The translations under genes and the position numbers were made by a program. Source: Verrucomicrobiota bacterium (lineage in GTDB: Bacteria; Verrucomicrobiota; Verrucomicrobiia; Chthoniobacterales; UBA10450). Taken from it: 64,000 bases of DNA. Of this stretch, positions 61,232-64,000 are shown piece after piece (position 1 is the first letter of the stretch; each line of letters opens with the position of its first letter). The notes beneath the pieces were generated by a model, which did not search any database, had not been told where the DNA came from, and saw only the letters and a program-made list of their open reading frames with translations. The stretch spans positions 1 through 64,000 of the forward strand of contig QHPD01000105.1 in NCBI GenBank assembly GCA_003218975.1, written 5' to 3'.

Positions 61232-62059
61232 CTACCTGATCACCCAGAGATTACAGGGAATGACGTCGGTGACCCAGGCGATGTTGCTCGGCAGTCGGCG
61301 AATATTTTTCTGCATCGACACCACGAGCAAGTCTGCTTTCACTGACTGAACAAAATCCGATGCGGCCAACCCGGTAGTGCTGCGGATACATCGTGTTTCA
61401 ATGGGAACATCCGTCGCGCCGGCTGATAAAACGAAGTTTTCCAGTGCCTCTTCTTCATCGTCGCTCGTTTTGCGTTTCTTAGCCCCTTTGGCATTGCCTC
61501 CGATCGATGCGCGCGCTTCGTCAAAGGCCGTGATAATTCGAACGACGTGAAGCCGGTGGCATGATTCTGCTTCCGCAAGTGGCAGAGTCGTTTTCAACGC
61601 CTTTAATCCGTGTTCTGAATAGTCGGCAACAAAGACAATGCGGCGCAGTGGTTTCGGTTTTAGCTCCGGCTTGGTGAAGAGTATGACTGAGCAGAGAGCC
61701 TCTCGCACAAGCCGGCGCGCGACATTGCCAAGAAACGGATGTAGTACGACTTCTTTTTCGAGCGCGCCGGCGACAACCATGTCGATCTTTTCACGCGCGA
61801 GCGCCCGGAGAATAGCTTCTGCCGGGTCTCCCTCTTCATAATAAATCGTTGAATCGACCGATAGCTGCAGTTGCCCGAACGCGTCTCTAAACTTCTGCGC
61901 AGTTTTCTCGCTTCGTTCACCCACATGAATCGGCCGAAGCTCGGCGCCAAACCTGTCCCGGATTCGTTTCGCCTCGGCGAGTATCTGCTGGAATCGCGGC
62001 GAAAACGTGCTCGCCACGGCGATAGTTTGGATAGTTTGATATGGCGAACGATTAACCAT
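61232..62059 (-). CDS. Universal stress protein, two-domain
   Basis: From ATG 62059, the 275-residue protein has two tandem USP-like domains: YQTIQTIAVASTFSPRFQQILAEAKRIRDRFGAELRPIHVGER...EKIDMVVAGA, then PLRRIVFVADYSEHGLKALKTTLPLAEAESCHRLHVVRI...ADLLVVSMQ. The usual ATP-binding G-x2-G-x9-G[ST] motif is not well kept (VVAGALEKEVVLHPFLGNVARRLV). These proteins respond to stress; the exact role is open. It is divergent from coaD. Confidence 0.8.
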   Translation of the reverse strand: MVNRSPYQTIQTIAVASTFSPRFQQILAEAKRIRDRFGAELRPIHVGERSEKTAQKFRDAFGQLQLSVDSTIYYEEGDPAEAILRALAREKIDMVVAGALEKEVVLHPFLGNVARRLVREALCSVILFTKPELKPKPLRRIVFVADYSEHGLKALKTTLPLAEAESCHRLHVVRIITAFDEARASIGGNAKGAKKRKTSDDEEEALENFVLSAGATDVPIETRCIRSTTGLAASDFVQSVKADLLVVSMQKNIRRLPSNIAWVTDVIPCNLWVIR

Positions 62060-62178
62060 GCGACCGCTTGAACTGTCGCGCTTCGAGAAAATTCGGCAAG
62101 GTGCTAGCGCTGGCGCGCTCGGCAAGCGAGCACTACCAATCCGCTTTTCATTTTTAGATTCCTCTGCGAATTTCGCGT

Positions 62179-62658
62179 ATGAGCCGCGCGATTTACCCGG
62201 GCAGCTTCGATCCAATCACCAACGGTCATCTCGATGTCATCGGGCGTGCCCTGAAACTTTTCGACGACGTGATTGTCGCCGTGGCGCACAACGACGAGAA
62301 ACAGCCGCTTTTCTCGTTGGAAGAGCGCCTCGATTTACTACGCGAAACCGCTGGCAAGATCGACAACGTGCGCGTCGCCGAGTTCGAAGGATTATTAGTT
62401 GAATTTGCCAGAGCAGAAGGCGCCGGGGCGGTCATCCGCGGCTTGCGTGCGGTTTCCGATTTTGAATTTGAGTTTCAGATGGCGTTGATGAACCGAAAAT
62501 TGGAAGCCTCGGTTGAAACAATTTTCCTGATGCCGACAGAGGAATATACTTATCTCAGCTCCCGAATCGTGAAGGAAATCGCGAGGCTCGGCGGCGATGT
62601 CTCGGCCTTTGTTCCGGCTTGTGTAGCCAAAGCGCTGAACAGGAAATTTAATCGATGA
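62179..62658 (+). CDS. coaD: Phosphopantetheine adenylyltransferase
   Basis: The 159-residue protein has the nucleotidyltransferase motif [80 protein letters not shown], and [27 protein letters not shown] with the ISSTxIRE-like site. It performs the fourth step of coenzyme A synthesis. It opens the coaD-yceD-rpmF-plsX run. Confidence 0.97.
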   Translation: MSRAIYPGSFDPITNGHLDVIGRALKLFDDVIVAVAHNDEKQPLFSLEERLDLLRETAGKIDNVRVAEFEGLLVEFARAEGAGAVIRGLRAVSDFEFEFQMALMNRKLEASVETIFLMPTEEYTYLSSRIVKEIARLGGDVSAFVPACVAKALNRKFNR

Positions 62659-62677
62659 ACTGTGAGAGGTGTTCCGG

Positions 62678-63124
62678 GTGAAAGTTCATTTGAAGCAAAT
62701 TCCGCCAGAGGGCCTGCACGTCGAGGGCGACGAAGATTGCCCCATTAAAGGATTGGAAGCGGAGGAGGTTTGTTGCGCTGGGCCACTCAGCTACAAGATT
62801 GATATCGGGGTTTCGGACGGCGCGCTATGGGCGAATGGTTCGCTGCAGCAACCGGCGGAACTGCGATGCGTTGCGTGTCTCGAGAAATTCATCCACGAGA
62901 TTCGGGTGCCAGCATTTGCGGTGCACACCGAGTTGCGCGGCCCGGAGACGGTTGATCTTACGCCGTTCTTGCGCGAAGACCTGTTGCTGAATTTGCCAGC
63001 GCATCCGCATTGCGATCGGGACGGCAATCGCGTTTGCAAGGGTAAGCAAATCCAAGCGGAGCAGCAGGATGAGAAGTGCAAAGCCGATTGGAGCGCATTG
63101 GATAAACTGAGGTTGAAGAGTTAA
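62678..63124 (+). CDS. yceD: YceD/DUF177 family protein
   Basis: The protein has the DUF177 features ADWSALDKLRLKS near the C-terminus, LRCVACLEKFIHEIRVP (C-x2-C) and REDLLLNLPAHPHCDRD. The family is thought to help 23S rRNA folding or L32 assembly and typically precedes rpmF, as here. I prefer the GTG at 62678, which has GAGAGG about 8 bp upstream, over the GTG at 62669. Confidence 0.88.
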   Translation: MKVHLKQIPPEGLHVEGDEDCPIKGLEAEEVCCAGPLSYKIDIGVSDGALWANGSLQQPAELRCVACLEKFIHEIRVPAFAVHTELRGPETVDLTPFLREDLLLNLPAHPHCDRDGNRVCKGKQIQAEQQDEKCKADWSALDKLRLKS

Positions 63125-63256
63125 AAAGTTAAAGGGTTACAAGTTGAATCGGATAGGTCACAAGGCTAAGCTGTCTGCTTTAACATTGTAACTTTCTAGC
63201 AAATCACTTGTGCGCGACTTGTTTTTCGAAAAAAGAGGTGCTTTGGTAGCGCGCAC

Positions 63257-63439
63257 ATGGGCGTTCCGAAACGCAAAACATCCAAAATGCGGTTGCGCAC
63301 ACGCAAGGCGGCCAACCGCTGGCATGCGCCGCATCTGAGCAAATGTCCCCAATGCGGCAGCACCGTGCCGTCGCACATTGCATGTCCATCGTGCGGCTAC
63401 TACCGCGGACGCCAGGTGTTGACGCTCGAAGGCGAATAG
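63257..63439 (+). CDS. rpmF: 50S ribosomal protein L32
   Basis: The 60-residue protein is L32: MGVPKRKTSKMRLRTRKAANRW, then the zinc ribbon CPQCGSTVPSHIACPSCGYYRGRQV with C-x2-C and C-x2-C. All four Cys are present, so it is the zinc-binding form. It lies between yceD and plsX in the usual order. Confidence 0.97.
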   Translation: MGVPKRKTSKMRLRTRKAANRWHAPHLSKCPQCGSTVPSHIACPSCGYYRGRQVLTLEGE

Positions 63440-63456
63440 ATTCGCGTTGTCGGAGC

Positions 63457-63512
63457 GTTACATCGTGAATCATTGGGTCGTTTCAGTAGCTCCGATTCTC
63501 GAATCTCAATTT
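63457..63512. repeat. Intergenic word repeat
   Basis: CGTTACATCGTGAATCATTGG and CCGATTCTCGAATCTCAAT between rpmF and plsX use the same words as the tracts at 2.0, 13.1, 14.1 and 15.5 kb. Confidence 0.5.
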
Positions 63513-63571
63513 GTGCCTTCCGCAATTTTCACTTTGCAATCAGCGAGTTTAGTTCGCAAAGTTTCGCACCG

Positions 63572-64000
63572 ATGAAGATCGCCCTGGATGCCATGGGCGG
63601 TGATTTTGGTCCGCCTAACCTCGTTGCTGGTGCAGTCATGGCGCTGCGTGATTACTCGGAGATCACGAGACTGTATCTGGTAGGAGACTCTGCCAAAATT
63701 GAAAGCGAACTGCGGAAGCACCAGTGTAACGATGCGCGCATCGACATCGTGCATTCCACCCAAGTAGTCGAGATGACTGATCGCGCCTGGACAGCGGTTC
63801 GTCGAAAAAAGGATTCGTCGGTGAGCCGTGCGGTCGATTTGGTGAAACGCGGCCAGGCAGATGCAATTGTGAGTGCGGGTCACACCGGCGCGGCCGTGGC
63901 CGCGAGCACGATCAAGCTTCGCACATTGCCGGGAATCGATCGACCAGGTATCGCGGCGGTGCTTCCGACCGAAACGAATGTCTTCGTTTTAATCGACGCA
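63572..64000 (+). CDS. plsX: Phosphate acyltransferase, 3' end outside window
   Basis: The frame opens at ATG 63572 and stays open to the window edge (143 codons): MKIALDAMGGDFGPPNLVAGAVMAL, LYLVGDSAKIESELRK, KKDSSVSRAVDLVKRGQADAIVSAGHTGAAVAAS and RPGIAAVLPTETN. These are PlsX motifs; the enzyme makes acyl-phosphate from acyl-ACP for phospholipid synthesis. The ORF track omits it because no stop is reached. Order yceD-rpmF-plsX is conserved in many bacteria. Confidence 0.96.
   Translation, partial: MKIALDAMGGDFGPPNLVAGAVMALRDYSEITRLYLVGDSAKIESELRKHQCNDARIDIVHSTQVVEMTDRAWTAVRRKKDSSVSRAVDLVKRGQADAIVSAGHTGAAVAASTIKLRTLPGIDRPGIAAVLPTETNVFVLIDA

Overview
The window looks like a chromosomal segment from a Gram-negative, aerobic, free-living bacterium, most likely a soil Verrucomicrobium of the Spartobacteria/Chthoniobacterales type. 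That placement is an inference. It rests on LPS genes (kdsA, lptC/A/B, a heptosyltransferase-like GT9), a 14-subunit-type NADH dehydrogenase, mid-50s GC by eye, and several small secreted or hypothetical proteins whose style I associate with soil Verrucomicrobia. No rRNA is present to settle it.

Layout. 0-4.5 kb: MOSC protein (cut by the window edge), MFS transporter, thpR, an SDR, smpB, rpoZ. 4.7-9.4 kb: a low-density accessory stretch with a TPR protein between two decayed copies of the same small gene, secreted proteins, a nonsense-mutated small gene, a frameshifted secreted gene, then tRNA-Pro(CGG) followed by a duplicated 3' tRNA fragment. 9.5-16.5 kb: membrane proteins, an FMN alpha-hydroxy-acid dehydrogenase, purH, an AraC regulator, an anti-sigma-type kinase and ruvB. 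16.6-25.1 kb: a broken methyltransferase, an orphan substrate-binding protein, xseA, cysE, a cysteine desulfurase, a SprT-like protease, prfB with its programmed +1 frameshift, an FtsB-like protein, and an enolase remnant that has lost most of its middle. 25.3-38.2 kb: two secreted proteins of unknown role, acyP with an ABC-2 exporter cluster, a phosphoesterase, GT9, a heavily decayed polytopic membrane protein, ispD, yqeY, a PIG-L deacetylase, a GT-C glycosyltransferase and fabD. 38.5-55.3 kb: the nuo locus as two blocks, D-(BamE-like)-EF-G-H and I-J-K-L-M-N, split by about 4 kb holding a secreted protein, an aldo/keto reductase, a class II aldolase, mtnA and a thioesterase. nuoE and nuoF are one ORF; nuoA, nuoB and nuoC are not in the window. 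55.3-64 kb: an HNH nuclease, a glutathionyl-hydroquinone-reductase-like protein, the kdsA-lptC-lptA-lptB operon, a universal stress protein, and coaD-yceD-rpmF-plsX (cut by the right edge).

Three things stand out beyond routine annotation. First, a structured element of about 150 bp with 27-bp terminal inverted repeats and internal hairpins occurs twice, in opposite orientations, with a paired base change in one hairpin; a third partial copy is likely. Second, intergenic DNA is rich in short repeated words, and one such word tract forms the in-frame linker of the NuoE-NuoF fusion. Third, accessory genes show many point lesions (stops, single-base indels, a large deletion in enolase) while the core genes are intact, which suggests real gene decay rather than uniformly poor sequence.

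Methods: everything was read by eye from the sequence and the supplied ORF track. No database or structure search was run.
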